A stretch of DNA of 64,000 nucleotides, taken from the NCBI GenBank assembly GCA_039818345.1, contig JBCBUC010000012.1, forward strand, positions 26,888 through 90,887, read 5' to 3'. The notes below the pieces were generated by a model. It was given only the letters and a program-made list of their open reading frames with translations, had not been told where the DNA came from and searched no databases. Position numbers and translations under genes: made by a program. Source of the stretch: Parvularcula sp039818345 (GTDB taxonomy: Bacteria > Pseudomonadota > Alphaproteobacteria > Caulobacterales > Parvularculaceae). The number at the start of each line of letters is the position of its first letter. The stretch's first letter is position 1. Below, piece after piece: positions 34,641-43,588 of the stretch.

Positions 34641-35367
34641 AACGTCCCTTGTGATGGCGATCGTCGGGAATGCAAGCGCTACCGTACCCGCTTGGACCAA
34701 GACGACGTTGGACGAGGTGGTGCCGCCTCTCTTGGCGAGTTTAGGTCTCGAGCAGCCGCCGCGGATCACCATGCGCTGGGAGAAGGGCGACCTACCTGAC
34801 GGTGTGCGGGTCGTGGAATCGCAAGTGCGTGGTGACGAGGTGCTGGTCTCGATGACCGGTTCTTGGCGCGAATATTCGCCCGAGGCTCGATCACAATTGG
34901 TTCGCAACCTGGCCCATGAGCTCGCCCATGTCTGGCAATGGAGCCTAGGCGACCCTTTTGAACCGCTTATCCTCCATGAGGGGTTTGCGGAGGCGATGGC
35001 CGTCGATCTTTTGGTGCGGTGCCGCGACGTTTGCCGCGCCAGCCCCGAACGCCTGGTGATCTCCCTCGAAGACCAATGCCGCCAGGCTCTGCGCAAAGGG
35101 CGGGTCGGTTCGCTCAATGAACGCGACGCGATTTATGGCTGCGGCGGGGTTTTGGTGGAGAGCATCGCCATTGCCGCACAGATGTCGCCGCAGGAATTGT
35201 ACAGCCATTATGCTGAAACTGAGCGGACGATGGCCGCCTTCCTTGCGCTCACTGAGGAATCCGCTGGGCGAAAATTCGCTCTCAGCGCAAGGACGTTTTT
35301 AACCGCAGACTTTCGCTTAGCGTCGGCATCAAAGACGATGGCGCGGCTTCGTGCTGGACGTCTTTAA
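34615..35367 (+). CDS. Exported gluzincin-type metallopeptidase, unknown substrate
   Basis: About 250 residues. A GTG start at 34615 gives a good signal peptide (NRSIVAAITSLVMAIVGNASA); longer in-frame starts run antisense through ruvX. The zinc motif HELAH (His101-Glu102-x2-His105) is followed 17 residues later by LHEGFAEAMA, where Glu122 or Glu126 could be the third ligand. Five cysteines (CRDVCRASPERL, DQC, GCGG) may form disulphides. The first 26 bp overlap the divergent ruvX start. No family name can be assigned with confidence. Confidence 0.6.
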   Translation: MNRSIVAAITSLVMAIVGNASATVPAWTKTTLDEVVPPLLASLGLEQPPRITMRWEKGDLPDGVRVVESQVRGDEVLVSMTGSWREYSPEARSQLVRNLAHELAHVWQWSLGDPFEPLILHEGFAEAMAVDLLVRCRDVCRASPERLVISLEDQCRQALRKGRVGSLNERDAIYGCGGVLVESIAIAAQMSPQELYSHYAETERTMAAFLALTEESAGRKFALSARTFLTADFRLASASKTMARLRAGRL

Positions 35368-35391
35368 TCCCCGCTGATACGCGGCTCGGCC

Positions 35392-35691
35392 ATGAGCCTA
35401 GACGAAGCCGCAGTCCGCAAAGTTGCCCAACTCGCTCGCATCGCGATCAGCGACGAGGAGATCACGCCTCTCATTGGAGAGCTCAACGGTATCATCGATT
35501 GGATCGAACAGCTCCAAGAGGTCGATGTCGAGGGGGTGGATGCCATGACGTCTTCCGTTGATGTCGCTCTCCCGATGCGGGCCGACACGCTCACCCACGA
35601 TGAAACCGGAGGCGACAAGCCTGGCGAGATCGTCGCCAACGCACCGAAGACGGAAGACCACTTCTTCGTCGTGCCAAAGGTTGTTGAATAA
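35392..35691 (+). CDS. gatC: Asp-tRNA(Asn)/Glu-tRNA(Gln) amidotransferase subunit C
   Basis: Small subunit that stabilises GatA and the tRNA-dependent amidotransferase complex. The 99-residue product starts MSLDEAAVRKVAQLARIAIS and contains ELNGIIDWIEQLQEVDVEGVD and the C-terminal ETGGDKPGEIVANAPKTEDH-type block with FFVVPKVVE. Its stop overlaps the gatA start by one base. The gatCAB order suggests that this bacterium makes Gln-tRNA and/or Asn-tRNA indirectly. Confidence 0.95.
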   Translation: MSLDEAAVRKVAQLARIAISDEEITPLIGELNGIIDWIEQLQEVDVEGVDAMTSSVDVALPMRADTLTHDETGGDKPGEIVANAPKTEDHFFVVPKVVE

Positions 35692-37169
35692 TGACAGATC
35701 TCACAAGTTTGACCTTGGCCGCCTTGCGCGATGGGCTGGTCAAAAAAGAGTTCAGCGCGGCTGAGGCAACCAACGCTTATCTTGAACGCGCCGAAGCTGC
35801 GGGTTCGCTTAACGCCTATTTACGGATCACCGGTGAGTTGGCCCTCGAGCAGGCGAAAGCCTCCGATGACCGCCTGTCAAAGGGCGAGGCAGGTCCTTTG
35901 GAGGGCGTGCCCCTCGGCATCAAAGATCTGTTCTGTACAGAAGGTGTACCGACCGGAGCTGCGAGCAAGATCCTCGAGGGGTTCACGCCGACCTATGAAT
36001 CGACGGTAACCGCCAACCTGAAGAGGGACGGTGCTGTGTTCCTCGGTAAGCTCAATCTTGATGAGTTCGCCATGGGTTCGTCGAATGAAACATCGGCCTA
36101 CGGACCGGTCGTCAATCCTTGGCGCCGCCAAGGCGATGACACCAAACTTTCGCCCGGTGGTTCGTCCGGCGGATCGGCTGCCGCTGTTTCCGCACGGCTT
36201 TGTGCCGCTGCAACGGCAACTGACACAGGCGGCTCGATCCGCCAACCAGCCGCGCTCACGGCCACCGTTGGGATCAAGCCGACCTATGGCCGCTGTTCGC
36301 GTTTCGGCATTGTCGCCTTTGCGAGCTCCCTCGATCAAGCAGGACCAATTGCCCAAAATGTGCGCGACGCGGCGATTATGCTGACGTCGATGGCGAGCCA
36401 TGATCCCAAAGACTCCACCTCGATTGATCGTCCGGTTCCAGACTATGAAAAAGTGCTGGAGCGCGGGGTCAGGGGCCTTAAGATCGGCATACCGAAGGAA
36501 TATCGCCTTGACGGCATGCCCTCCGAAATCGACGCGCTTTGGCAGAAGGGTGCGGAGCTTCTCAAGGCGCAAGGCGCTGACATCGTCGACGTGTCACTGC
36601 CGCTGACGAAATATGCGCTCCCCGTCTACTATATCGTGGCGCCAGCAGAGGCGTCATCGAACCTCGCGCGCTATGACGGCGTTCGTTATGGTCGCCGGGT
36701 GCACGACGACAGCATCAACGAGCTTTACTCGAAAACCCGTGGTGAGGGCTTTGGCGCAGAAGTCAAACGTCGTTTGATGATTGGGACTTACGTTCTCTCG
36801 GCCGGCTACTACGATGCCTATTATCTCCGGGCGCAGCGGGTACGGAAGAAAATCGCCGATGAACTTGCAGCGGTGTTCAAAGGTGTGGACCTTCTCTTGA
36901 CCCCGTCTTCGCCTTCCTCAGCCTTTGGCCTGGGAGAGAAGTCATCTGATCCGATCGAAATGTATTTGAATGACGTTTTTACCGTGACGGCTAATCTTGC
37001 GGGCCTGCCAGGTGTTTCAGTGCCTGCTGGTCTTGATGCACAGGGGCTACCGCTCGGCCTTCAATTGGTCGCGCCAGCATTCGGTGAAGAGACGATGCTG
37101 CGCGGCGCGGCGGCCCTTGAGGAGGCCATCGGTTTTGATGCGCGACCTGATGAATGGTGGAAGGGCTAA
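35691..37169 (+). CDS. gatA: Amidotransferase subunit A
   Basis: Releases ammonia from glutamine for the tRNA transamidation. The 492-residue amidase-signature protein has the Lys-Ser-Ser triad in place: Lys78 (PLGIKDLFC), Ser158 (SPGGSSGGSAAAV) and Ser182 (TDTGGSIRQPA). The C-terminal segment NLAGLPGVSVPAGLD is also typical. It is flanked by gatC (1-bp overlap) and gatB (2-bp gap). Confidence 0.97.
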   Translation: MTDLTSLTLAALRDGLVKKEFSAAEATNAYLERAEAAGSLNAYLRITGELALEQAKASDDRLSKGEAGPLEGVPLGIKDLFCTEGVPTGAASKILEGFTPTYESTVTANLKRDGAVFLGKLNLDEFAMGSSNETSAYGPVVNPWRRQGDDTKLSPGGSSGGSAAAVSARLCAAATATDTGGSIRQPAALTATVGIKPTYGRCSRFGIVAFASSLDQAGPIAQNVRDAAIMLTSMASHDPKDSTSIDRPVPDYEKVLERGVRGLKIGIPKEYRLDGMPSEIDALWQKGAELLKAQGADIVDVSLPLTKYALPVYYIVAPAEASSNLARYDGVRYGRRVHDDSINELYSKTRGEGFGAEVKRRLMIGTYVLSAGYYDAYYLRAQRVRKKIADELAAVFKGVDLLLTPSSPSSAFGLGEKSSDPIEMYLNDVFTVTANLAGLPGVSVPAGLDAQGLPLGLQLVAPAFGEETMLRGAAALEEAIGFDARPDEWWKG

Positions 37170-37171
37170 CG

Positions 37172-38668
37172 ATGACCGAACCACAGAACCTGCTTCGCGG
37201 TGAGACCGGTGACTGGGAGGTCGTGATCGGCCTTGAGGTGCACGCACAGGTCTTAAGCGAGACCAAACTCTTCTCCGGTGCCTCCGCGACCTATGGCGCG
37301 GGACCGAACGAAAATGTAAGCCTCGTCGATGCTGCGATGCCTGGGATGCTCCCCGTCATCAACAGCTTTTGCGTTGATCAGGCGATCCGTACAGGGCTAG
37401 GCCTCAACGCCAAGATCAATCTTTGGTCGCGCTTTGATCGGAAGAATTATTTCTACCCAGACCTTCCGCAAGGATACCAAATCTCACAGTATAAAGATCC
37501 CATTGTAGGCGAGGGTGAGATCGAGGTCGAACTCGACGCGGAACGGACGATCAAAGTCGGGATTGAACGGCTCCATCTTGAGCAAGATGCAGGTAAATCG
37601 GTCCACGATCTCGCACCGAAGGAAAGCTATGTGGACCTTAATCGGTCCGGCGTCGCGCTGATGGAAATCGTCTCCAAGCCCGAAATGCGATCGGCAGAAG
37701 AGGCGTCGGCATATTTTTCAAAGCTTCGGACGATCGTGCGTTACCTGGGCACGTGCGATGGGAACATGGATCAAGGCTCCATGCGGGCCGACGTCAATGT
37801 CTCCGTCTGCCGAGCCGGCAATTATGAAAAGTTCGCGGAGACAGGAGACTTCGCTTATCTCGGCACAAGGACGGAAACCAAGAACGTCAACTCAATCCGC
37901 TTTGTGCGTCAGGTCGTTGACTATGAGGCCAGGCGCCAGATCCAGGTGCTCGAGTCCGGCGGAACGATTGATCAAGAAACACGTCTGTTTGACGTTAAAA
38001 CTGGCGAGACAAGAACCATGCGCTCAAAGGAAGACGCGCATGACTATCGCTATTTTCCTGATCCGGATCTTTTGCCGCTTTCCTTCACGCAAGACCATGT
38101 GGACACGATTAAAGCATCGCTGCCTGAGCTTCCCGATGCGAAAAAGCATCGCTTTGTCGAGGCTTATGGATTGTCTCCGTATGATGCTTCTGTGCTGGTG
38201 ATGGATAAGGCGAAGGCGGATTATTTCGAAGATGTCGCCAATGACCGGGACGGGAAATTGGCGGCGAATTGGGTGACGACGGAACTTTTTGGCGTGCTGA
38301 ACAAGCTCGACAAGACCATCGATGAGTCGCCGATCAGTGCGAGCCAGTTGGGCGGTTTGATTGATCTCATCCAGGATCAAACGATCTCAGGAAAGATCGC
38401 AAAGCAGGTCTTTGAAATCATGCTCGACGAGGGCGGTGATCCCAAAGATATCGTTGAAGCACGGGGCTTGAAGCAGGTCACCGACACAGGTGCGCTGGAA
38501 GCCGCGGCGGACAAGATCATTGCTGCGAACCCGGAACAGGTCGCCAAAGTCAAAGACAAACCCAAAGCGCTTGGTTGGTTTGTTGGGCAAGTGATGAAAG
38601 AAACCGGCGGTAAGGCCAACCCGCAAGCCGTGAACGAAATCCTCAAGAGTAAATTGGGTCTTGAATGA
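37172..38668 (+). CDS. gatB: Amidotransferase subunit B
   Basis: Kinase/amidase subunit that activates misacylated Glu-tRNA(Gln) or Asp-tRNA(Asn). The 498-residue protein begins with WEVVIGLEVHAQVLSETKLFSG and has DRKNYFYPDLPQGYQISQ, LHLEQDAGKS, DLNRSGVALMEIVSKPEM and a C-terminal YqeY-like tail (ETGGKANPQAVNEILKSKLG). The ATG at 37172 follows the gatA stop by 2 bp. Confidence 0.97.
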   Translation: MTEPQNLLRGETGDWEVVIGLEVHAQVLSETKLFSGASATYGAGPNENVSLVDAAMPGMLPVINSFCVDQAIRTGLGLNAKINLWSRFDRKNYFYPDLPQGYQISQYKDPIVGEGEIEVELDAERTIKVGIERLHLEQDAGKSVHDLAPKESYVDLNRSGVALMEIVSKPEMRSAEEASAYFSKLRTIVRYLGTCDGNMDQGSMRADVNVSVCRAGNYEKFAETGDFAYLGTRTETKNVNSIRFVRQVVDYEARRQIQVLESGGTIDQETRLFDVKTGETRTMRSKEDAHDYRYFPDPDLLPLSFTQDHVDTIKASLPELPDAKKHRFVEAYGLSPYDASVLVMDKAKADYFEDVANDRDGKLAANWVTTELFGVLNKLDKTIDESPISASQLGGLIDLIQDQTISGKIAKQVFEIMLDEGGDPKDIVEARGLKQVTDTGALEAAADKIIAANPEQVAKVKDKPKALGWFVGQVMKETGGKANPQAVNEILKSKLGLE

Positions 38669-38681
38669 TCGGAGGGGTGCG

Positions 38682-39236
38682 GTGACGACTTATACCTTTA
38701 CCCACCGCCTTGCCACGCCTCAGGATATCCCAGTCATTGATGCGCTGATGGAAGCCTCGATCACGGGCAACAACCGGGGGATGCTCAGCGAAAAAGATCT
38801 GATCGCTGCGCGTGAGACCATGGGTGTTGATCCCACGCTGATCGATGATCAGACCTATTTCGTGATTGAAACCAGCGTGGACGGAAAAACCGTGATGGCT
38901 GCCTGCGGCGGTTGGGGGAAACGCCGGACGCTCTATGGCGGGGCGCATACGACGGGCCGTGACGATCGGTTCTCTGATCCCGCAAGCGAGCCTGCGCGCA
39001 TTCGTGCGATGTTCACCCATCCCGATTGGGTCCGGCAAGGTCTTGGCACGATGCTTTTGCAATTGGGTGAGGATAGCGCCCGCAAAGCGGGTTTTCGCAC
39101 AATCGAGCTTGGCTCAACGGTTTCGGGTGTCCCGCTTTACGAAGCGCGGGGGTACGTCGCCTACCACACCGAAGAAACTGTTGGTGAGAACGGCGGCATC
39201 AAGACCGTCGTCCATATGAAAAAATCACTCACCTGA
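38682..39236 (+). CDS. GNAT-family N-acetyltransferase
   Basis: A 184-residue protein with the acetyl-CoA pyrophosphate loop VRQGLGTMLLQLGE and the following helix EDSARKAGFRTIELGSTVSGVPLYEARGYVAYH, which fit the GNAT fold. The substrate is unknown. The GTG at 38682 has GGAGGGG just upstream; a TTG 21 bp earlier is in frame but overlaps gatB. It converges on rsmA with an 8-bp overlap of the two 3' ends. Confidence 0.85.
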   Translation: MTTYTFTHRLATPQDIPVIDALMEASITGNNRGMLSEKDLIAARETMGVDPTLIDDQTYFVIETSVDGKTVMAACGGWGKRRTLYGGAHTTGRDDRFSDPASEPARIRAMFTHPDWVRQGLGTMLLQLGEDSARKAGFRTIELGSTVSGVPLYEARGYVAYHTEETVGENGGIKTVVHMKKSLT

Positions 39237-40068
39237 CGGGAGGAACGACGCCGGTCGCGATGACTGATGCGAGGGCCATATAGCGCTCAACCGATAGTGT
39301 TTCAGCCCTGGACTGCTCATCGATGTCCAAGGACCGCAGCGTTTCAGACAGTTTGTTCCCCAAGATGCTCTTGAGGCTCTGGCGCAGCATTTTCCGTCTT
39401 TGCGCGAACGCGGCCTGGGTGACGCGCTCAAGCGTACTGAGGTGATCAGGGCACCCCTCATTCTCAAACACCAAGACCGAGCTATCAACTTTAGGCGGCG
39501 GCGTGAAGGCCCTTGCAGGTAGGTGGAACGCAAGCCGGGGCTGGCTTGCTGCTTGCGAAATGACCGATAGGCGACCGTAGGTTTTTGAGCCTGGTTCGGA
39601 TAAAATCCGCTCACCGACTTCTTTTTGAAACATCAAAACCATACGTTTCCAAAAACGCGGATGGGCCGTCAGCCATTTAACCAAGAGCTCAGTCGAAATA
39701 TTGTAGGGCAGGTTCGACGCAATCACGGTGCCGTGGGGTAAGTTGAGCGCCGATTCATCAGCCTTCAGCGCATCGTCTTCGATTGCTTTTATCCGGCCTG
39801 TTGCGTTTTGGAGCTCGTGTAGAATTGGGGCGATCCGCGGGTCGCGTTCAATCGTCACGACCGAAGCCCCGGTGGCTAAAAGGGCCCTGGTCAAACCACC
39901 AGGCCCTGGTCCAATTTCAAGGACAGTATCATCCGCGCCGATCTCACAGAACCCGGCAATTTTTCTCGTTAGGTTCAGATCCAACAGAAAGTGCTGGCCC
40001 AGACCTTTTTTAGCCGCGAGCCCGTGGTCGTTGATGACCTCCCGCAACGGCGGGAGGCTTTCAAGCAT
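39229..40068 (-). CDS. rsmA: 16S rRNA dimethyladenosine transferase
   Basis: SAM-dependent dimethylation of the two adjacent adenosines in 16S helix 45 (KsgA). The 279 residues include the AdoMet loop DTVLEIGPGPGGLTRALL, VTIERDPRIAP, the catalytic IASNLPYNIST and the C-terminal FAQRRKMLRQSLKS. I use the ATG at 40068; a longer frame upstream is antisense-like and lies inside pdxA. It follows pdxA with an 8-bp overlap, giving surA-pdxA-rsmA, a standard order. Confidence 0.96.
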   Translation of the reverse strand: MLESLPPLREVINDHGLAAKKGLGQHFLLDLNLTRKIAGFCEIGADDTVLEIGPGPGGLTRALLATGASVVTIERDPRIAPILHELQNATGRIKAIEDDALKADESALNLPHGTVIASNLPYNISTELLVKWLTAHPRFWKRMVLMFQKEVGERILSEPGSKTYGRLSVISQAASQPRLAFHLPARAFTPPPKVDSSVLVFENEGCPDHLSTLERVTQAAFAQRRKMLRQSLKSILGNKLSETLRSLDIDEQSRAETLSVERYMALASVIATGVVPPVR

Positions 40069-41113
40069 GGTGGGTCTCTCGCGCCTCAGCCATGGACAAC
40101 GCCATGCGCATGGCGGCGATGAGGCTGTCAGGTCGCGCAATGCCGCGTCCTGCGATATCAAGACCCGTGCCGTGATCGGGTGATGTCCGGACGATCGGTA
40201 GGCCGATGGTCACGTTGACTGCGTCGTGGAACGCCACAGTCTTGATCGGGATCAGCGCCTGGTCGTGATACATCGCCAAGGCCGCGTCGTAGCGCTCACG
40301 CGCCTCAGGATGAAACATCGTGTCACCAGGCATCGGGCCGATCGCGTTGATTCCTGCGTCTTGCAGCGTCTTGATGGCGGGCGCGATCACGTCACGATCT
40401 TCCGTCCCCATCCTTCCGTCTTCACCGGCGTGAGGATTAAGCCCAGCGATCGCCAGGCGAGGGGAGGTGATGCCGAAGTCACGCGCGAGCGCTTGGGCCG
40501 TCACCATTCCGTGCTCCACGATAAGCGCCTGCGTCAGCGCACCAGGCACGGCGCTTAGCGCCATATGGACCGTGACCGGGACAGCGCGGAAACCCTCAGC
40601 GGCCAGCATCATCACCGGCCCTCGGGCGCCTCCATCCGGCATCGGAAGAGGGGCTGTGAGATCACCCAAAAACTCCGTATGGCCCGGGAACGTAAAACCA
40701 GCCTCAAGAAGGGCAGATTTTTGAATCGGCAACGTGACAAGTGCAGACGCATCGCCGTTTGCGCAGGCCTGCACACCAGCTTCGATGGAGGCGGTGACGG
40801 CCTGCGCGGTTAATGCCTGCGGTTGACCCAAGGCCACGTGGGACAGGCTTTCCCGCGCTTCGTCTGATAATGGCAGCACCGGTAGCCCTTCTTGAAACGC
40901 GGATCGGGCATCATGGGCAGATCTGATGGCGACCGTTTTGACCGAACCGCGCAGATTTTCTGGCAGGTTTGACAGGCGGTCGGGGTCGTCAATCGTGAAA
41001 AAGCAGCAGTCGCTACCTTTCAACGTCTCATAGGCTTTGTACAGAAGTTCAGTGCCAATACCGGCGGGTTCGCCCATGCTGACAGCGAGCACGCGGCGCG
41101 TTTGGCTCATCAT
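40061..41113 (-). CDS. pdxA: 4-hydroxythreonine-4-phosphate dehydrogenase
   Basis: NAD-dependent step of the DXP-type vitamin B6 pathway. The 350-residue product begins VLAVSMGEPAGIGTELLYKA and carries the metal-binding histidines in FPGHTEFLGD, LAIAGLNPHAGEDGRMG and MYHDQALIPIKTV, with DHGTGLDIAGRGIA near the C-terminus. It abuts surA (shared base at 41113) and overlaps rsmA by 8 bp. Confidence 0.96.
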   Translation of the reverse strand: MMSQTRRVLAVSMGEPAGIGTELLYKAYETLKGSDCCFFTIDDPDRLSNLPENLRGSVKTVAIRSAHDARSAFQEGLPVLPLSDEARESLSHVALGQPQALTAQAVTASIEAGVQACANGDASALVTLPIQKSALLEAGFTFPGHTEFLGDLTAPLPMPDGGARGPVMMLAAEGFRAVPVTVHMALSAVPGALTQALIVEHGMVTAQALARDFGITSPRLAIAGLNPHAGEDGRMGTEDRDVIAPAIKTLQDAGINAIGPMPGDTMFHPEARERYDAALAMYHDQALIPIKTVAFHDAVNVTIGLPIVRTSPDHGTGLDIAGRGIARPDSLIAAMRMALSMAEARETHHA

Positions 41114-42378
41114 CAGCTGTCTTGGGTTGTTTCGCCGAGGCGGATCTCAACGTCGCTGTCCCGTTCGAGATCACGCAGGTAACGGCGCGACAGAAGTTGA
41201 AACTCTTCGTTCTCGATTCGGTTTTCGATCACCCGGCGGCGCGGAAGCCCTAGTCCTTCGTCCATCTCGCACACATAGACCCGGTGGAAAGCATCGCTGC
41301 TTTCAAGCAATTCCGACAGGTCACCGCGTTGAAGATCGAGCAGCGCGTCATGGAAATCGGGGCGGATCGTGTTGATATTCAGCATCGGTAGCAATTCAAC
41401 GCCGATGCCTTCACCAAGATCTGTGCTGAGCTCCCCGCCATTGCACGGGTTTGCCAGGGGAAGGCGGCCCATCGCTTCTTCGGCTTTGTCGCGGGAAATA
41501 TCGAATTTGCTGACGCCCGCATAGGCGAGCTCATAGGAGGGATCGCCTTTTTCCGCTGCTTCTCTTTTACCCTGCACCGCGACGACTTTCATCATGTCGT
41601 CCATTTCGATGGGGGTCGAGACATTACCTTCGCTGAGACCCGTGACCACCGATGCGACCGTTGGTTCAAGCTCTCCGGGGCGCATCCAGCCCAGCTCCCC
41701 GCCACGCGCTGCCGATGGGCAGACAGAAAACTGCTGGGCAAGTGCTTGAAAGGGAACGCCCTGGCGCATCTGTCCGATCATCTGCATCCCGATGTTATAG
41801 ATCCTGTCGCGCTGCTGTTCACTATCGACGGGCAAGCAGATTTCCGACAAGTAGAACTGCTCAGCCTGCCGATCGGTTCGCATCTTATCGAGCATGTTAT
41901 CGATTTCGCCGTCGGTCACGTTCACACGGCTATTGAACCGGCCACGGACGAGACGTTCCCAGGCCTGGTCGGTCCTTATTTTCGCGCGCAGGGTTTCGAT
42001 GGCGATGCCTTGTTGGGCGAGATCCACCACGAGACCTTCGATCGTCGTTCCACCTGTTCCAGCAATGCGGGCCAGTTCCTGGTTCACATCGTCATCGGAA
42101 ACATTGACTTCGAACTCGGTCGTTTCTTGGCGCTTGAGCTCTTCATCGACGAGGTCCTGTAGCGCCTGAACGCGAAGCTGCGCTTCAACTTCGGGTGTGA
42201 TGGGCTGACCGCCGCTGGTCACCATCATGAGCCGCATCCGCTGTTGTACATCGAACGTCGAAATCGGCTTGTCGTTGACGGTGGCAGCGACGGCGTTGCC
42301 GATCATCTGCGCGGACGCACTGGTCACGAGGCTGCACCCGGCGACCACCAATCCAACGAATGCCAAAAGCTGTCGCAT
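41113..42378 (-). CDS. surA: Periplasmic chaperone/peptidyl-prolyl isomerase SurA
   Basis: Chaperone that escorts outer-membrane proteins to the Bam machinery. The 421-residue precursor has a signal peptide; both an SPase I site (SASAQM) and a lipobox-like VVAGC (Cys15) can be read, so a lipoprotein form cannot be ruled out. After the SurA N-terminal domain (NDKPISTFDVQQRMRLMM) comes one parvulin-type domain (FSVCPSAARGGELGWMRPGEL). The ATG at 42378 has AGAGG upstream. lptD, the usual gene in front of surA, is absent here. Confidence 0.9.
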   Translation of the reverse strand: MRQLLAFVGLVVAGCSLVTSASAQMIGNAVAATVNDKPISTFDVQQRMRLMMVTSGGQPITPEVEAQLRVQALQDLVDEELKRQETTEFEVNVSDDDVNQELARIAGTGGTTIEGLVVDLAQQGIAIETLRAKIRTDQAWERLVRGRFNSRVNVTDGEIDNMLDKMRTDRQAEQFYLSEICLPVDSEQQRDRIYNIGMQMIGQMRQGVPFQALAQQFSVCPSAARGGELGWMRPGELEPTVASVVTGLSEGNVSTPIEMDDMMKVVAVQGKREAAEKGDPSYELAYAGVSKFDISRDKAEEAMGRLPLANPCNGGELSTDLGEGIGVELLPMLNINTIRPDFHDALLDLQRGDLSELLESSDAFHRVYVCEMDEGLGLPRRRVIENRIENEEFQLLSRRYLRDLERDSDVEIRLGETTQDS

Positions 42379-42480
42379 CGAGACCTCTGCTGCCCTCTCG
42401 TCCCCGAATTGCAATCCTTAGGCCGCAGAAGGCCAAGGCGAAAGCCGAGGTTACGTGAAAAGCGGTTTAATGACGTCGGC

Positions 42481-43449
42481 TTACTCGTTCATCAAGATCA
42501 CTTTGCCAATCACCTCGCCTGCTTCGAGGGCGCGGTGTGCTTCGTCGGCCTTGTGCATAGGCAGGGTAAGCCCAACGATCGGTTTGACGTCGCCTGTCTT
42601 GACCTTTGGCATAACCTCCTCGCGAACGGCATCACGCAGGCTTTGTTTAGCGGCGGCGGAACGGGCGCGCAGGGTGGAACCGGTCAATGTCAGGTTCTTT
42701 TGCATCACCATGGCAAGGTTCACCTCGGCCTGCATACCGCCAAGAAAGGCGATCATGACGTTGCGACCGCCGGGTCGCAACATATTGAAATTGCGTGTAA
42801 TATAGCTGCCTCCCACCATGTCGAGCACGACATCGCACCCCCCGAGCTGGGTCATCTCGTCGTCCCATGCCTCGCTTTTGTAGTTCCAGACTGTCGTGAA
42901 CCCTGCGGCCTCACCGGCTTTAACCTTTTCACCGGTTCCTGCGGTGCCATAGACGTCATGGCCTCGGCTGGCGGCCAATGCCGCTGCCATGGTGCCAATG
43001 CCTGACGTGGCGCCATGGACGAACAGCCGCTCACCATCCTGAAGGGCGCCGGACTGGAAGACATTGGTCCAAACCGTGAAAGCTGTTTCGCAGAAACCCG
43101 CCGCTTGTTCGGGTTTCAAACTGTTGGGCCATTCGAGGACCGATCCATGGTGCACATGGCAGCGCTCCGCGTAGCCGCCGCCGGGCACGAGTGCCATGAC
43201 CCGATCTCCAACGCGCCAGTGATCGCTGGCTTTACTGCCGGCGGCAGCAACGGTTCCGCAAACCTCAAGCCCAAGCGCCGCTGATGCACCGGGCGGCGGC
43301 GGATAGAAGCCTGCGCGTTGAAAAAGGTCCGGCCGATTGACGCCAGCTGCGACGACATCGATTGCGATCTCGTCCTCGCCAAGCGTCGGCAAGGGTTCAT
43401 CACGCCAGGCCATCGTCTTATCGGCTTCAACAAACATGGCGTGGACCAT
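42481..43449 (-). CDS. NAD(P)H quinone oxidoreductase, PIG3/zinc-independent MDR family
   Basis: A 322-residue medium-chain dehydrogenase/reductase without the structural zinc cysteines. It has the quinone oxidoreductase signature AAGVNRPDLFQRAGFYPPPPGAS, the NADPH-binding region VHGATSGIGTMAAALAASRG and the GGRNVMIAFLGG block. AAGGAG lies ahead of the ATG. It probably reduces quinones or enones in the cytoplasm. It stands upstream of surA with 102 bp between and is divergent from the histidine kinase. Confidence 0.88.
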   Translation of the reverse strand: MVHAMFVEADKTMAWRDEPLPTLGEDEIAIDVVAAGVNRPDLFQRAGFYPPPPGASAALGLEVCGTVAAAGSKASDHWRVGDRVMALVPGGGYAERCHVHHGSVLEWPNSLKPEQAAGFCETAFTVWTNVFQSGALQDGERLFVHGATSGIGTMAAALAASRGHDVYGTAGTGEKVKAGEAAGFTTVWNYKSEAWDDEMTQLGGCDVVLDMVGGSYITRNFNMLRPGGRNVMIAFLGGMQAEVNLAMVMQKNLTLTGSTLRARSAAAKQSLRDAVREEVMPKVKTGDVKPIVGLTLPMHKADEAHRALEAGEVIGKVILMNE

Positions 43450-43588
43450 GGGATTTTCTCCTTATTTTCTGAGCATTCGGATCATTCTGTTCGCTTTCTA
43501 TCAAGCCTTCTGCGGCAGAACATCTGTTGGGCGCATTGCTTTGTTGGACGTGAACGAGTGAGAGCGAAAGCAGCCCGATGAGGGTGTC

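Noticed and set aside
34641..35117. 159-codon N-terminal extension of ruvX
   Set aside because: The extension is Ser/Arg-rich, antisense to the exported peptidase gene, and the RuvX family starts at the ATG at 34640.
42244..43005. 253-codon plus-strand frame across surA and the quinone oxidoreductase
   Set aside because: Antisense to two confident genes; no protein-like features.
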